Part shown: in pieces, positions 1 to 9,046 of the stretch
Position numbering within the stretch: the stretch's first letter is position 1
How the letters are laid out: each line of letters starts with the position of its first letter
Source of the DNA: Nemertoderma westbladi
Lineage: Eukaryota > Xenacoelomorpha > Nemertodermatida > Nemertodermatidae
DNA: 33,423 nt
Reading direction: 5' to 3'
Assembly: GCA_032718475.1 (NCBI GenBank)
Contig: JAUCBJ010007421.1
Location: 1 to 33,423, forward strand
The notes under the pieces: generated by a model
Databases searched by the model: none
The model's input: the letters and a program-made list of their open reading frames with translations, nothing else
Told to the model about the DNA's origin: nothing
Position numbers and translations under genes: made by a program

Positions 1-994
1 ACCCTATCAATTTACACGATACGGACGGTGTAGACACCGAAAGGGAAACGGTTTTATTTAAATATCATACCCAGCGGAGTCGAAACGATAAATCGAGAAT
101 AGAACACGAGAACTCTATTCGAAATCAGCTCGAAAGAAAGAACGTGGAAGAAGGCTTGTAAAGACAAATATAGGCGAACCACTGGAGAAGAGACATATGT
201 TAATGTCCAGGGTCCATAATGTGAATAGTTTTCCCCGGGGCACGGGTGCTCGCGGGCGGTCTCCTTCGGGAGGCTGTAAATTTCTCTTCCTTCATCGTTT
301 TCCTGTAATTATTGTGATCAGTGTCACAATTAAAAGACAAGAATGAATGATGACGTGATGGAAAACTTGTCCATTGTGGTGTCTTATGGATACTACCCTA
401 TATCCTTCCTCCTCTTTACTCCCTTCATCGATCGACCAATCATAGTGGTATCGTGGTATGGATCATACCTCATCCTAATAAATCTCCTCACCTTCTCTTC
501 CCAACGCGCTCGGAGCTTCGGGAAACGAATACTAAACCTCCCAGCCCTTACTGTTCATCTGGATGCTAATATTGGTGTCCGCACCTCCTGTCCATGTCAT
601 ATTCTGTTGATATTTATGATATCAACTTCCACCCTCTCGTTCTTGATTAGATAATCAACCACTTCCTAATTTCCTCAAGTCCACAACCGTGAAACAAGGA
701 CTGAAAGGACACGCGGATAGTTTGTGAACAACTGGTACCATTATGTGTCATAAATCTGGTTGTTCACCTCCCTTAATGATTGGGGATATAAATCTTATGT
801 AGAACAACTGAGGCAAACATATCTTTGAGCTGGTGTTTACCTCATCACACTGGGGATAAATTCGGTTGGGGATAGTACTCGAATGTTACAATCCTCCTAC
901 TGAGATCTTATTTCTGAATATTTCAGAATGCGAAATAGTTTTTCCTCTGCTCTACCATCGCTGTCGGAGAACATATTAGGCATACAATGGGAAC
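1..994 (+). other. Non-coding leader upstream of the gag-like ORF
   Basis: I see no convincing gene here. The stretch 230-275 is strikingly GC-rich compared with the surroundings: CCCCGGGG at 233-240 is self-complementary and a very stable hairpin follows at 259-274. Two copies of a TTGGGGATA motif and one close variant (CTGGGGATA) lie between about 780 and 875. If the downstream ORF belongs to a retroelement, this could be its long 5-prime leader or the end of an LTR, but I found no matching direct repeat downstream of 2771, so that is inference only. A small open frame at 343-654 has no recognisable content. Confidence 0.4.
259..274 (+). other. Stable cUUCGg tetraloop hairpin in GC-rich leader
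   Basis: GTCTCC at 259-264 pairs with GGAGGC at 269-274 (one G-T pair) around TTCG at 265-268. The closing C-G pair with a UUCG loop is an exceptionally stable RNA tetraloop. It sits 720 bp upstream of the gag-like ORF, next to the CCCCGGGG palindrome. A role such as packaging, dimerisation or translational control is inference. Confidence 0.45.
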
Positions 995-2017
995 ATGGAG
1001 AACATTCCATACCCTTTCGTTGATACTCAGCTGATTGCTCCTTGGGCCGAAGGCCGAGGTTTCTTTCGCACTATGTATGCCAATACACCCAGCGGCATTA
1101 CTAAAGTACAACGGACATCCATCGGACATCTTGCCTTTCAAGAATATGGTTGGAATTTCAAAGTTGGAAATCCTATAAATTACCAGCAAGTATATGGAGA
1201 TCATTACTCCCGTTTATATTTTGATGGACCATTAACTGCGCCTGGTGCCGTATATAGCTTTATGAGTGTTCCACTTCGCCCTTCCTTAGCTATATACACG
1301 ATCTTTGAAAACGCAGCACTTGCCGGTTGGCTAGCCGATGTGTGCAGTCGTACCATACGCGCTCACCCGTTAATACTTGGAACTAAACTTGCCAAGTTAG
1401 ACGAACACAATAAGTTCATACGTTTCGAATGTTTCCGGCGCTTTCTGACTCCGTTCCGTAACGTCGATAGTCAGTTCAAGGATCGCGCGCTGACCAAGCT
1501 CAGTCTTAGAGACTCAGCTGCGGAGAAACTGAGTAGCGCTGGATTTGCCGTCTTTCAAGACGTTTGTATACAGAACCTACATTCATCCGTTATACAAAGA
1601 CCCCGAATATCTACAGGTTATTCTGTCGTGGAAATACAGACAGTGGGTCCACTTACGGAAACCGACGCACCCACTTCGTCTATGCAGCTGGAGGATGAAC
1701 CAGTATGCTTGGAATCAGAAGCGATTCAACCTACGGCTTCCCGGAGCAGTGACAATGATTATGTCATAGAGTGGTATCAAGGTCCACAGCGTCTCACAGC
1801 GTACGATTATCGACACGCCAACTACGTTTCTCGAAAACGTTGTCGATTATGTGCATCGAGAGACCACTTCACTCCTCTAGACTCGAGCGTACCTTGTTCC
1901 TATTTCCTCGAACAACCGATGATGGAAATATATTGTGCTTATTGCCGGCTTAATAACTCTCATATATTTGCCGTCTGCCCACAATTTATGACTCAATGTC
2001 ACTACTGTCAATCTTAA
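995..2017 (+). CDS. Gag-like protein with tandem CCHC knuckles, first frame
   Basis: This 340-residue frame starts MENIPYPFVD and is not one I recognise by name. Residues 1 to about 170 are a mixed hydrophobic region, followed by a Ser/Thr-rich linker. The C-terminal 60 residues carry cysteine clusters: CRLC with a His and a later Cys, then CAYC-X5-H-X4-C, and finally CHYCQS, where a TAA stop cuts the third knuckle in half. The missing GHESYNC half is present in the +1 frame immediately downstream. Such knuckles are typical of retroelement Gag or nucleic-acid-binding proteins. No protease, reverse transcriptase or integrase follows within the window, so this may be a gag-only element, a domesticated gag gene, or an unrelated lineage-specific protein. 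Codon content looks genuinely coding, with long frame conservation in AT-rich surroundings. Confidence 0.6.
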   Translation: MENIPYPFVDTQLIAPWAEGRGFFRTMYANTPSGITKVQRTSIGHLAFQEYGWNFKVGNPINYQQVYGDHYSRLYFDGPLTAPGAVYSFMSVPLRPSLAIYTIFENAALAGWLADVCSRTIRAHPLILGTKLAKLDEHNKFIRFECFRRFLTPFRNVDSQFKDRALTKLSLRDSAAEKLSSAGFAVFQDVCIQNLHSSVIQRPRISTGYSVVEIQTVGPLTETDAPTSSMQLEDEPVCLESEAIQPTASRSSDNDYVIEWYQGPQRLTAYDYRHANYVSRKRCRLCASRDHFTPLDSSVPCSYFLEQPMMEIYCAYCRLNNSHIFAVCPQFMTQCHYCQS

Positions 2018-2045
2018 AGGACATGAAAGTTACAATTGTCCCTTT
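2012..2045 (+). promoter_or_regulatory. Candidate +1 ribosomal frameshift site with 3-prime stem-loop
   Basis: The first frame ends TCT-TAA-A (2012-2018). A +1 move gives TCT then AAA GGA and restores the zinc knuckle. A sense codon directly before a stop, followed by a +1 shift, is the arrangement known from antizyme mRNAs (UCC-UGA-U). Immediately 3-prime, AAAGGACA (2016-2023) can pair with TGTCCCTTT (2037-2045) with one bulged C and a 13-nt loop. A simple one-base insertion is the competing explanation. Confidence 0.4.
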
Positions 2046-2771
2046 AATCGCGATTTAGAGAGCGTAGACGAGATGATCACCCTGCGATACATCCGAGCTT
2101 GGGAAGCGAACGCCGATTTACATTGCGAATCCCGACATCGCTATTACCCTGGACGAGCTTACGAGGGAGTTTACGCGTTCCATCCTTATCTATTCGCGTC
2201 GATTGAACAGAAAACACGCGTACCAAGTTACGAGTTAATGAAGCGTGTTGGTGAGTGTATTTCCACCAAGTTTGTCAGGAAATACCTTAGAAACGTTAAC
2301 CCTAATGATATAACCACATATCACCTGATCAATTTTATCCGTCAGGACCCGGAGTATGGCGACATCTTTGTGAACTCGCATCCTGAACTACAGGAAATAT
2401 CTCGGCGACCATATGAATATCGAACCCGAGAACGCGAGCTGGAGAGAACCATTAAACCGAGAAAGTTCCTCACTACTCACGGTCCACCCACCGCTAGTGT
2501 CCAGACGACCCGTCAAGGACCCGTAGGAGCTGCTGTCCTGAGACGCGCTCTAAAGGCCGTTAGACCTCACTCCACTGAGGTTGATATTAATCAACCAGGT
2601 ACTTCGACCGGCGGGTATACCGATCGTAACCCTGCACCTTCTGATGCAATTATATTGCACCCTTCGCCTAGGAGCTACAGCCCTCCTCGTAAAGTGGCTC
2701 GCCCCAAAGAGAAAATGACTCTTGCTAGCTTTAAAAAACTGCGTAAACGCCGTCCGCGCAAGAAAGACTAA
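2016..2771 (+). CDS. Gag-like protein, second frame (+1), basic C terminus
   Basis: This frame is open without interruption from 2016 to the stop at 2769-2771; an internal ATG lies at 2073. Read from 2016 it begins KGHESYNCP, which completes the CX2CX4HX4C knuckle begun by the upstream frame, so the two frames are halves of one protein of about 590 residues rather than two genes. The middle is rich in Tyr, Arg and Glu with no domain I recognise. The C terminus is strongly basic (KKLRKRRPRKKD), which fits nucleic-acid binding or nuclear import. The start is a frame junction, not an initiator; independent initiation at 2073 would lose the knuckle. Either a programmed +1 shift or a single-base mutation or assembly error explains the arrangement. 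Confidence 0.55.
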   Translation, partial: KGHESYNCPFNRDLESVDEMITLRYIRAWEANADLHCESRHRYYPGRAYEGVYAFHPYLFASIEQKTRVPSYELMKRVGECISTKFVRKYLRNVNPNDITTYHLINFIRQDPEYGDIFVNSHPELQEISRRPYEYRTRERELERTIKPRKFLTTHGPPTASVQTTRQGPVGAAVLRRALKAVRPHSTEVDINQPGTSTGGYTDRNPAPSDAIILHPSPRSYSPPRKVARPKEKMTLASFKKLRKRRPRKKD

Positions 2772-4131
2772 CTGTTTAGAGTATTTTTATATTTTAGAAA
2801 CTGTGATTTTGTATATTTTATAGACTTAAATCCCATTTTCTGGGAGCGGTGTAAAAGCTTTTGTGGGATAACTGATTCGTTTGCCTTGTTGGCCAGTTCC
2901 CCCCCGGTCGCTAGAATACTCTAAAGGGGATCTATAGCTAAAATAGTGCAAGCTACCAGCTTATTGGCTGATTTGCTGTACGCAGGTATCTGGGCTCTGT
3001 TTAATCGGCCAACCAGCCTAGGAAGGTTGCGTCATAGCCTTGTTTTTGTATCTCCCAATAGAATTTGAGTTAGCCTTGATTTTGACCTATCACAGAGCTA
3101 CTGAACTGAAATTTTCCTATCTCACTGCTCTTTCTCTGTGTTGAACGGGAGCTTCGTGGAATAAGGGTAGTTGGTATCCTCGTATAGAGCAGTAGTCACG
3201 AGTTTTTCAAAGCCACGAAAGAACGGCTTTTTAGTGTTTTGTGCTTTCTGCTTTTTAGCTCAACACTAGTAGGTTTAATTATAAGGACATATATCCTTTA
3301 ACGCATTTGACACACCGCACACCTGGCTTTTAATCGCTGCTAACTGATCATACATACTACTGCTGAAACATTGCAAACTCATAACAATCAGTGTTCAGTT
3401 GTTGTTTTATACTGCTATTTACTGTCAGTTCTTCATAATATGGTTGATGAATTATTATATTTGGAATAACGATAAATAACCCCGAAACCCAATATTCTTG
3501 ATATACCGAAGGTAAGAGAGAAGGGTTACAGATAAACGATTGTGACTTATGTTAAAGTGGTTTGAAGTGAATCTAATGTTATTTGATAGACCCTACATGA
3601 GTCAGTCTGTGTTCCTTTTATATGTGACTAAAATCAGTGAAGATTGGCAGATTAGTGTGCAGTATTGTGCAGCATTGTGTATGAGTGAGTCTGTTAAAGA
3701 AGCAATTCCTAAAGAATGCGCCATATATGTGAATTATAATTAAGCCATATCGTTGTGAGTAGTTTAAGTCATAACTCTGTTTATATAGATAAAGCGCCAC
3801 GTCCTAAAGGAACTGTTAATATTCCCGAAGGTGAATAATATTGTCAGAGATTATATAATACTGTCAGTCGAATAATACATTAGGCTTACATAGCAATAAA
3901 ATTAAACCGTCGAACCCAATCTCCCGGGAATATCCAGCGGGTGAATGATCGCGCACAGATTGGTTTCGACTAGTGTAGTGAATCAAATACTTGTCATAGG
4001 CTAAAAAGCGATTTAATATCTAGAAGACATCTTAATTTGGCGGGTTAAACTGCCAAAGGTCTGAAAGCGCGAACAACAACGTCCATGACGCCAATTTCTC
4101 AGCAACGGCTCAAATCAAATTGTTTGAAATA
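2772..4131. other. Gene-free stretch after the gag-like gene
   Basis: No coding exon is supported here. Short hairpins are present: TCCCA/TGGGA around 2832-2846 and AAAGCC (3209-3214) with GGCTTT (3225-3230) followed by a T run. AAAGGGGA at about 2922 resembles a polypurine tract, as expected before a 3-prime LTR, but no LTR pair could be matched inside the window. An open frame at 3549-3743 has no recognisable content. Confidence 0.35.
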
Positions 4132-4408
4132 GGTATTAGAATATAATTAACAGTTAATATGTAAATTAATTGTAACACCCATAGCTGTCATTGTCAGTAA
4201 ATAATGTACAAATAATACAATCCCAATACTACATACAGCCAGTGTATAAACTATCAAAGTGAGTTGGTTAATAATTATGGTGGAGTTACCTAAATGGTTG
4301 ATAATTATATGAAGTGGATTTGTGTGTTTACTGACAATGGCACCCATGGCATGGGTGTTGAAATTAATTTACATATTAACTGTTAATTGTATTTTATATT
4401 CTAATAAC
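4132..4408. mobile_element. Palindromic MITE with ~70-bp terminal inverted repeats
   Basis: The left arm (4132-4200, beginning GGTATTAGAATATA) is the near-perfect reverse complement of the right arm (about 4324-4408, ending TATATTCTAATAAC). They share long identical blocks, including the TTAACAGTTAATATGTAAATT segment and the CATTGTCAGTAAA inner end. The element is about 277 bp, non-coding and AT-rich, which fits a MITE. A target-site duplication could not be defined by eye, so the superfamily is not assigned. Confidence 0.7.
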
Positions 4409-4691
4409 TTTGGGTTTTCAACTATAGAATCACAGACTTGAATGATTTGAAATTTGGTATGTACAGTATGTAGGTTATGTAGAGCATTTGGCGCCCTGCA
4501 ATTGGCGTCCGTCGCTAGGAGGCGCTAAATATCACTTCGTCTAGGCTTAAATACGTAATATATATAGGCCTAATGCAGCTGCAATGCAGCGGGGGCTCGG
4601 TATTCAGTAAATAGCAACGCAGCCACCTTGTAGATAGTCCGTCGCTAAATAACAGACGGCTAAACTGGAAACACGTGAACTGTTAGTGGCA

Positions 4692-5090
4692 CTGGTGATG
4701 GATGGGCGATAGGTTGTCCGACGGTCGACAGTGATGGTTGGGCGATAGGTTGTCCGACGGTCGACAGTGATGGATGGGCGATAGGTTGTCCGACGGTCGA
4801 CAGTGATGGATGGGCGATAGGTTGTCCGACGGTCGACAGTGATGGTTGGGCGATAGGTTGTCCGACGGTCGACACTGATGGATGGGCGATAGGTTGTCCG
4901 ACGGTCGACAGTGATGGATGGGCGATAGGTAGTCGGACGGTCGACAGTGATGGTTGGTCGATAGGTTGTCCGACGGTCGACAGTGATGGTTGGGCGATAG
5001 GTTGTCCGACGGTCGACAGTGATGGTTGGGCGATAGGTTGTCCGACGGTCGACAGTGATGGATGGGCGATAGGTAGTCGGACGGTCGCCT
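4692..5090. repeat. 36-bp minisatellite, about 11 copies
   Basis: A 36-bp unit (core GGGCGATAGGTTGTCCGACG, then GTCGACAGTGATGG) is repeated head to tail about 11 times with few variants: GGATGGG versus GGTTGGG, and TAGTCGG versus TGTCCGA in two copies. Each unit carries a SalI site (GTCGAC) and the self-complementary core CCGACGGTCG. Because 36 is a multiple of three, the minus strand stays open in two frames (for example repeated TYRPSITVDRRT at 4604-5098). This is probably a by-product of the period, since there is no signal peptide or non-repetitive domain. Confidence 0.9.
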
Positions 5091-5430
5091 CTTCTCATTA
5101 GTTAATGTATTATATCGATAGAAGCCTAGTTGATCCCGTAAAAGACTTATGCAACGTAATATCTTGGGTTCGGAAATCTGTTGAAACTACGAAATGGGAA
5201 GGCATAGTCTGCACAATAAACTGTCAAGGGCGAGGCTATGGAAATATGGAAACAAACCTCTAATGGTCTATTTATTCCGCGCAGTAGTATAACCTGTGCT
5301 GCTATAGCAACCCCAGCCGGGATCTTACTGATGAATTCACAAGGAGGTCGTTGGGTCAAGGTATAAGACGAAACATTCAATAAATTACAAAACGGGGTAA
5401 ATGAAGTAATAACTTCTTATTATATTTATA
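5091..5430. other. Intergenic, nothing recognised
   Basis: There is no coding or structural signal I can support between the minisatellite and the SINE. A minus-strand open frame at 5147-5380 has no recognisable features. Confidence 0.4.
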
Positions 5431-5562
5431 TAGGTCCCACCATGGTATAGGTAGTGGGTTCAATCCCGGCATGGGCCAGGGCAGTTTCCGTTTCAGTACA
5501 AATGCTTTTAATGGACTAGACCTGGCCTAAACGGCCGAATAAAATTTACTTTTACTTTTATA
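5431..5562 (+). mobile_element. tRNA-derived SINE copy
   Basis: The stretch starts TAGGTCCCACCATGGTATAG and contains a pol III B box, GGTTCAATCCC, at 5457-5467, followed by CGGCATGGGCC as in many tRNA-derived SINEs. A possible A-box remnant (TGGTATAGGTAG) lies only about 13 bp upstream, so part of the tRNA-like head seems deleted. The 3-prime end is CGGCCGAATAAAATT then TTTACTTTTACTTTTAT, a typical short AT-rich tail. It is too diverged to be a functional tRNA gene. Confidence 0.65.
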
Positions 5563-5715
5563 GCGGCACCTTACAGAGACAACGAATAAGAGCAATGTCA
5601 ACAAATTGTTTAGCTATTCAGATCATCGGTTGTAGTACAGGAACCTCAATCATATCGTATCAAATAAAATTAAATGCACCAAATAATTCTAAAATACAAC
5701 AATAATAATTCATTA

Positions 5716-6110
5716 GATAAGTAGATAGCGTGACAATGAATGGTGAATGTATTGCAAAAATTTTTAATATTTATTTATATCTTAATTATTTTTATTTTAT
5801 ATTATTTTATAACAAAAAAAACTGTGATTATTTCCTCTACATTCTCATGGTAATTATTGATTTAATAACTTGCGGAATATGTGCCCATTCATCTTTGTAT
5901 TATTGGAATTAGCTTGGTTTTGGGTAGGCGGAAACTTTGAAGTTTAAATTGTACATTATTATTGGTATAATTGGTGCAATTATTCCGGTAGTTTAGGGTT
6001 TCTCTGTAAACAATAGTTGAGTAAAATCCTCACCTGGGGGAGTTGAAACATTGTGAAAATTAAATAATTTTTGCAATACATTCACCATTCTTGTCCCGCT
6101 CTACTTATTT
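5716..6110. mobile_element. MITE with ~45-bp terminal inverted repeats
   Basis: A perfect 25-nt block at 5738-5762 is the reverse complement of 6066-6090. Similarity extends outward with a few mismatches to 5716 and 6110, where both ends read ATAAGTAG in inward orientation. The ~395-bp element has an AT-rich interior with no transposase. The flanks suggest a TTAGATA-like or TA duplication, but this is ambiguous. Confidence 0.7.
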
Positions 6111-6381
6111 GATATCAACACGAATGCTAACTCTATCAGAATAATTAATTACCTACATAACTTATCGATTGGATATATATGTCATGTTTGCGAGGTGATA
6201 ATTGATGTTAACGACATACTGAGGCATATACGTTTGCGAGGCACATACTAAAATTAAAACTAAGGAAAAAATCTAATGTCAGTCAAGGCCTAACTATCAA
6301 TTATTTAACAATGTTTTAAATGCGCAGCGGTGAAAGCAACATGTGTACGTATGGTTGCCCGACAACCTGGAACCGGTTGGC

Positions 6382-6677
6382 TCAACATCCGGCCTCCGGG
6401 TTGCATTCCTCGTAACTCTTGGCGTTGCGACACATAGAGACTTGTAGACCACCCTCGGCCCACTCCTCTCTCTGGCCTTTGTTACACTTCGTACCATCTC
6501 GCCCACACTTATTGACGAAACACGGGTAGTCATGGCAGCATTTCTTTTTTCCCCACCCGAATAGCCATCTCTTGGCGTCTTTTTCATCTAAATATTAATA
6601 AATGAAATGAAATAATTTTTTTTCAATCGAAATCCTAAATATAAATAGCTATGATTCATTGGAGCTAGGACACCACG

Positions 6678-6712
<35 letters not shown>

Positions 6713-7654
6713 ATCCCGGACACTTCCCCCCGGACACTTCCCCCCCAGTTAAAGTGTTAAAATTAATCTGTCATCAAAGCAATAATTAAATTTAATTATT
6801 ATTATAATTAATTCATGTTTGTATCATCAGATAATAAATTGACGAAGCCTAGAGTAGGAGCTGCATTGAATGCTAACCAAATTAGTATAAAAATTACTAC
6901 AATATTACATAATTCAACGAAATCCTATTAAAAATATTGCACGAAGCAAATTTGGAAAAGGCACAAGAGGAAATGGAAATTTAATTAGTTTATCAATATG
7001 TAATGCTGAACACAGAATACAGGTCGACGCATGTCTATTTTACCCTGGAGAGGTATAATTTTGGTTGCATCAATAATATTCCTCCCCATCTGCTACAATT
7101 TGAAGAAGGGTGTGCATAAGAATGTGCGAAATCAAGAACAGACGTCGGGGGGGGGGGGGGGGAAGTGTCTGGGGGTTAAGTGTCCGGGGGGGGCGGGGGT
7201 GTCTGGGGGTGAAGTGTCCGGGGGGGAAGTGTCCTACTTGAACGGGGGGGGGGGGGGGGGGAGGACTGTCCGGGGGGAATTGTCCGCACACCCATTCATT
7301 ATTACTGTTATCATTGTTATGCAATTATAGGCCTACAGTACAAGTAACTTTTTATGTGGTGGCAATAAAGTAGACTTTTATCAAGCTGTATTATTTTGTG
7401 AGCATTGTTAACGAATTTGACAAAAAGTGACTTTCAACAAATAAATCATGTTTCCGGTTGGAGATAAAATTGTAAATATTGAGACTTTTGATAAACTTAC
7501 CAAGGACTTGCGAAATTCTTTTAGCCAATTGAGCTTCCTCTTCTTTGACTTTAAAAATGCCTGACATTACACCGACAACACATGTCAACGCAACAAGCAC
7601 GGCTATGGCAGTTAGCGATGTCATTATTCTTACAAAACTAGATACGCCGTTCAA
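6382..7654 (-). CDS. Two-exon secreted cysteine-rich peptide precursor
   Basis: Exon 1 is 7654-7501 and exon 2 is 6587-6382 on the minus strand. Exon 1 starts at ATG 7654 or, more likely, ATG 7624, which opens a typical signal peptide (MTSLTAIAVLVALTCVVG). An acidic propiece with KEEEAQLAKR follows. The exon ends G|GTAAGT, phase 1. Exon 2 begins after TTAATATTTAG and the phase matches, giving 119 residues in total. It adds a second AKR processing site, a Trp- and Lys-rich segment (WLFGWGKKK) and eight cysteines at residues 68, 69, 74, 79, 86, 104, 113 and 119, starting with a CC pair and ending with Cys at the C terminus. A signal, acidic pro-region, dibasic cleavage and four-disulfide core fit an antimicrobial peptide, venom-like peptide or secreted hormone. 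I do not recognise the exact family. The other open frame over exon 2 (6297-6587) is a shadow. Confidence 0.68.
6588..7500 (-). other. Intron (913 nt) of the cysteine-rich peptide gene
   Basis: The donor GTAAGT lies at 7500-7495 and the acceptor ATATTTAG ends at 6588, with a TATTAAT branch-like sequence just before it (minus strand). Both flanking exons agree in phase 1. The intron contains the element with C/G tracts at 6679-7285. Confidence 0.65.
6679..7285. mobile_element. Element bounded by inverted C/G homopolymers and GGACACTTCCCCC repeats
   Basis: The left end has 34 consecutive C (6679-6712) then two copies of CGGACACTTCCCCC (6717-6746). The right end has the inverse: 16 G (7147-7162), several copies of GGGGAAGTGTCCGG and its variants, and 18 G (7244-7261). 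The inverted arrangement with subterminal repeats suggests a non-autonomous DNA transposon or a decayed palindromic repeat. The interior is non-coding. On the peptide-gene transcript the two ends could pair, and the G-rich side has strong G-quadruplex potential. Homopolymer lengths may be inexact. Confidence 0.55.
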
Positions 7655-9046
7655 AATGTTTTGAGAATACCTTTATATTCCAATAATAACTAAAACTATT
7701 GCTACTATAATTCAAAGACTAATTGAAAAATGCGATTGACAATTAAACTTATTGGCAAACGATTATGAATTACCAAACACCTATCTCTCCTGTATTTGTT
7801 ACCTTTAACGCATCCACATCGCAACCATGGAGTATGTTTACATACCCAATGTATCACTATCAGTGGCATCATCAACCAGTGCCAACTAACGATATTTTAC
7901 TCAGAACCAAACGGAATAGTTTCCAGTATCTATAAAACTGGTTGCTAAGCAACGTAAAAACATGGAATCTTCCATAGACCGAACCTGTGTAAAACACCAA
8001 TGTGTATCGCATGTGGAGATGGAGACAGGGATGAAGGGGGTGGGATGGTGGAGGATCTCGCGATTTAATATCTCGTTTAAATGTTTAATTATCAATTTAT
8101 ATATATTGTATATTGTACCGTATATATTATATATTGTATATATTATATATTGTATATATTATATATTGTATATATTATATATTGTATATATTATATATTA
8201 TATATTGTACATATATATATATATATTATATAAATAGTTATTAATGTGGATCAGTACATATTGAGTGATAAAACCCTTGCGGCAAATCTCATACAATGAT
8301 ATATTCAAAATGTGTAAATGTGCGAACAGAGTGTAATGTAATGCTATGTAATGTTATAATGCTGTACCTGGAGAACATTTATGATGTACGGAAATAAAAA
8401 GGACAGTTAAGCGAGTAGTCCTGTAACATTCGTATCAAATTTCCTGATTTGTCGATTTTTACATATAAATTCCTTGTTTATTTGAAGAAAAAGAAACTAA
8501 ATTCCATCACTCTTCCTGGTTTTCCAGGAGAGTGGCAATCCTAAAGTACGTAGGCAGGCCTATCAGTATTGGAATAACCCAAGCCCCTATGATTTTTCTT
8601 CGGCCTTTAGACAAGGGATTACACACAAAGTCTGACGACTTATTTCCAGTGCGGTCTCCCCTAACTATACTCCACAACGGTGTTTATTTCGCGACCATGT
8701 AAGCATGCAAGGCAGAGATGCGCCGCGGTTAATTTTGAAATTTAAAACTAGATAAAATTGAATTAGTCTACTTGCCATCTACACCATTCATTGAGCGAAA
8801 CCTGCATTTGCGTGTCTTAAGGGAGACAAGTTCACTGTTCACCATGCAGCCATTGAGTAAAATACCCAGATTTAAAGATAAATCACTACAGTATTCTAGA
8901 ATATTGAATTAAAATCAATAGGGGTTTCAATACCATTTTGATCGATATTAAAGTACGTCACTACAATTGGATTCACTGTTAGTTAAAATCAGTTATTGGA
9001 ACTCAATCATTGATTCATTACCTAGACAACTAACTGGTTTACTCGG
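7655..9046. other. Intergenic with AT-rich microsatellite
   Basis: This is the presumed upstream region of the peptide gene and downstream region of the hydrolase. Apart from the AT array at about 8090-8237 I see no gene. Open frames at 7901-8095 and 7962-8237 are not supported. The transcription start of the peptide gene should lie just above 7654, but no clear TATA box could be chosen. Confidence 0.4.
8090..8237. repeat. TATATTGTA-type AT-rich tandem repeat
   Basis: Tandem copies of a unit of about 16 bp (TATATTATATATTGTA) are flanked by pure TA stretches. The repeat is almost entirely A+T, can self-pair into cruciform or hairpin structures, and probably varies in length between individuals. 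Confidence 0.85.

Noticed and set aside
343-654. A 103-codon open frame in the leader region
   Set aside because: There is no recognisable motif or coding bias, and it lies in the presumed untranslated leader.
2772-3560. A 3-prime LTR after the gag-like gene
   Set aside because: A purine-rich AAAGGGGA is present, but no matching 5-prime repeat is found within the window and no clear TG..CA ends could be set.
5440-5480. A functional tRNA gene
   Set aside because: Only a B box is convincing. The A box is too close, there is no cloverleaf, and the sequence continues into a SINE body and AT-rich tail.
6297-6587. A 96-codon minus-strand frame over the second exon of the peptide gene
   Set aside because: Its apparent ATG coincides with the splice acceptor; the phase-1 joined frame with eight cysteines and a stop at 6382 is far more convincing.
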